Below are positions 5,474 through 5,639 of a stretch of 5,639 nucleotides of DNA, piece by piece. The notes under the pieces were generated by a model. It was not told where the DNA came from and made no database searches. It worked only from the letters and a program-made list of their open reading frames with translations. Position 1 is the first letter of the stretch; every line of letters starts with the position of its first letter. Both the position numbers and the translations under genes were made by a program. The DNA comes from Candidatus Aminicenantota bacterium (GTDB taxonomy: Bacteria; Acidobacteriota; Aminicenantia; Aminicenantales; Saccharicenantaceae). The stretch lies in assembly GCA_026393955.1 (NCBI GenBank), contig JAPKZE010000136.1, positions 1-5,639 on the forward strand, given 5' to 3'.

Positions 5474-5639
5474 TGTGGCGTTATCGCGAGCTCCTGCCGG
5501 TCCGCGACGACGCCTTCAAGCTCTGCCTGGGCGAGGGCTTCACGCCGTTGTTCAAGGCGGACCGTCTGGGGCGGGAGATCGGACACGAACCTCTTTATAT
5601 CAAGGACGAAGGGCTCAACCCCACGGGCTCGTTCAAGGC
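5473..5639 (+). CDS. thrC: Threonine synthase, PLP domain (start of domain; 3' end beyond the window)
   Basis: Threonine synthase converts O-phosphohomoserine to threonine with pyridoxal phosphate, the last step of threonine synthesis. From ATG 5473 the frame gives 55 residues plus two bases: 'MWRYRELLPV' (1-10), 'LGEGFTPL' (19-26) and 'KDEGLNPTGSFK' (44-55). K55 is the expected lysine that forms the Schiff base with PLP; the window ends two bases later. Family members with a zinc-ribbon head normally carry a linker of roughly 20 residues between 'CGKPL' and 'MWRYRE'. Here almost none is present and the frame changes. The ATG has no Shine-Dalgarno, so this may be an internal methionine of a damaged gene and not a true start. 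Function of the product is uncertain until the junction is confirmed. Confidence 0.75.
   Translation, partial: MWRYRELLPVRDDAFKLCLGEGFTPLFKADRLGREIGHEPLYIKDEGLNPTGSFK

Noticed and set aside
3510..5474. A 654-codon minus-strand frame opposite the acyl-CoA ligase.
   Set aside because: It is a mirror of the high GC third positions of the ligase codons. The peptide is low-complexity and shows no domain, while the plus strand has a complete enzyme.
5440..5475. Programmed -1 frameshifting in the threonine synthase.
   Set aside because: The direction fits, but no X XXY YYZ heptamer is present and the missing linker residues point to a deletion or error.

Overview
The window is a GC-rich, densely packed bacterial chromosome segment. 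It holds two leftward genes and three rightward loci that diverge from a 228-bp intergenic region at 1726-1953. The gene families fit a Gram-negative-type organism, because one product is a predicted outer-membrane DUF5916 protein, one carries a twin-arginine export signal and one is a predicted lipoprotein. The mix of CBM9-like/DUF5916, TIGR04076, a TPR lipoprotein and a FadD15-type ligase would suit Acidobacteriota or Aminicenantes-like lineages. That placement is an impression from gene content and base composition, not a demonstrated assignment.

Left half (minus strand): a Tat-signal TIGR04076-family small protein (1306-1725) is followed by the first 401 residues of a CBM9-like/DUF5916 protein that runs off the left edge (1-1203). 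They lie 102 bp apart in the same direction and could share a transcript.

Middle: the divergent intergenic region holds a 9-bp direct repeat spaced exactly 20 bp (1760-1788). It also holds a strong GC hairpin with a T run, oriented like a rightward terminator or attenuator (1825-1853). A possible 26-codon leader ORF with a good Shine-Dalgarno ends in an ATGA overlap with the next gene (1877-1957).

Right half (plus strand): a TPR-repeat predicted lipoprotein (1954-3513) is followed by a long-chain acyl-CoA ligase (3573-5366). The ligase stop overlaps, as TGATG, the start of a threonine synthase homologue (5366 to the right edge). The zinc-ribbon head and the PLP domain of that threonine synthase lie in different frames and the usual linker between them is missing. 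This is either a frameshift or deletion, a split gene, or a sequence error.

No RNA gene, insertion sequence or CRISPR array is visible. There is no clear evidence for an entirely new multi-gene system. The best leads are the leader region before the TPR gene, the broken threonine synthase and the exported TIGR04076 protein.
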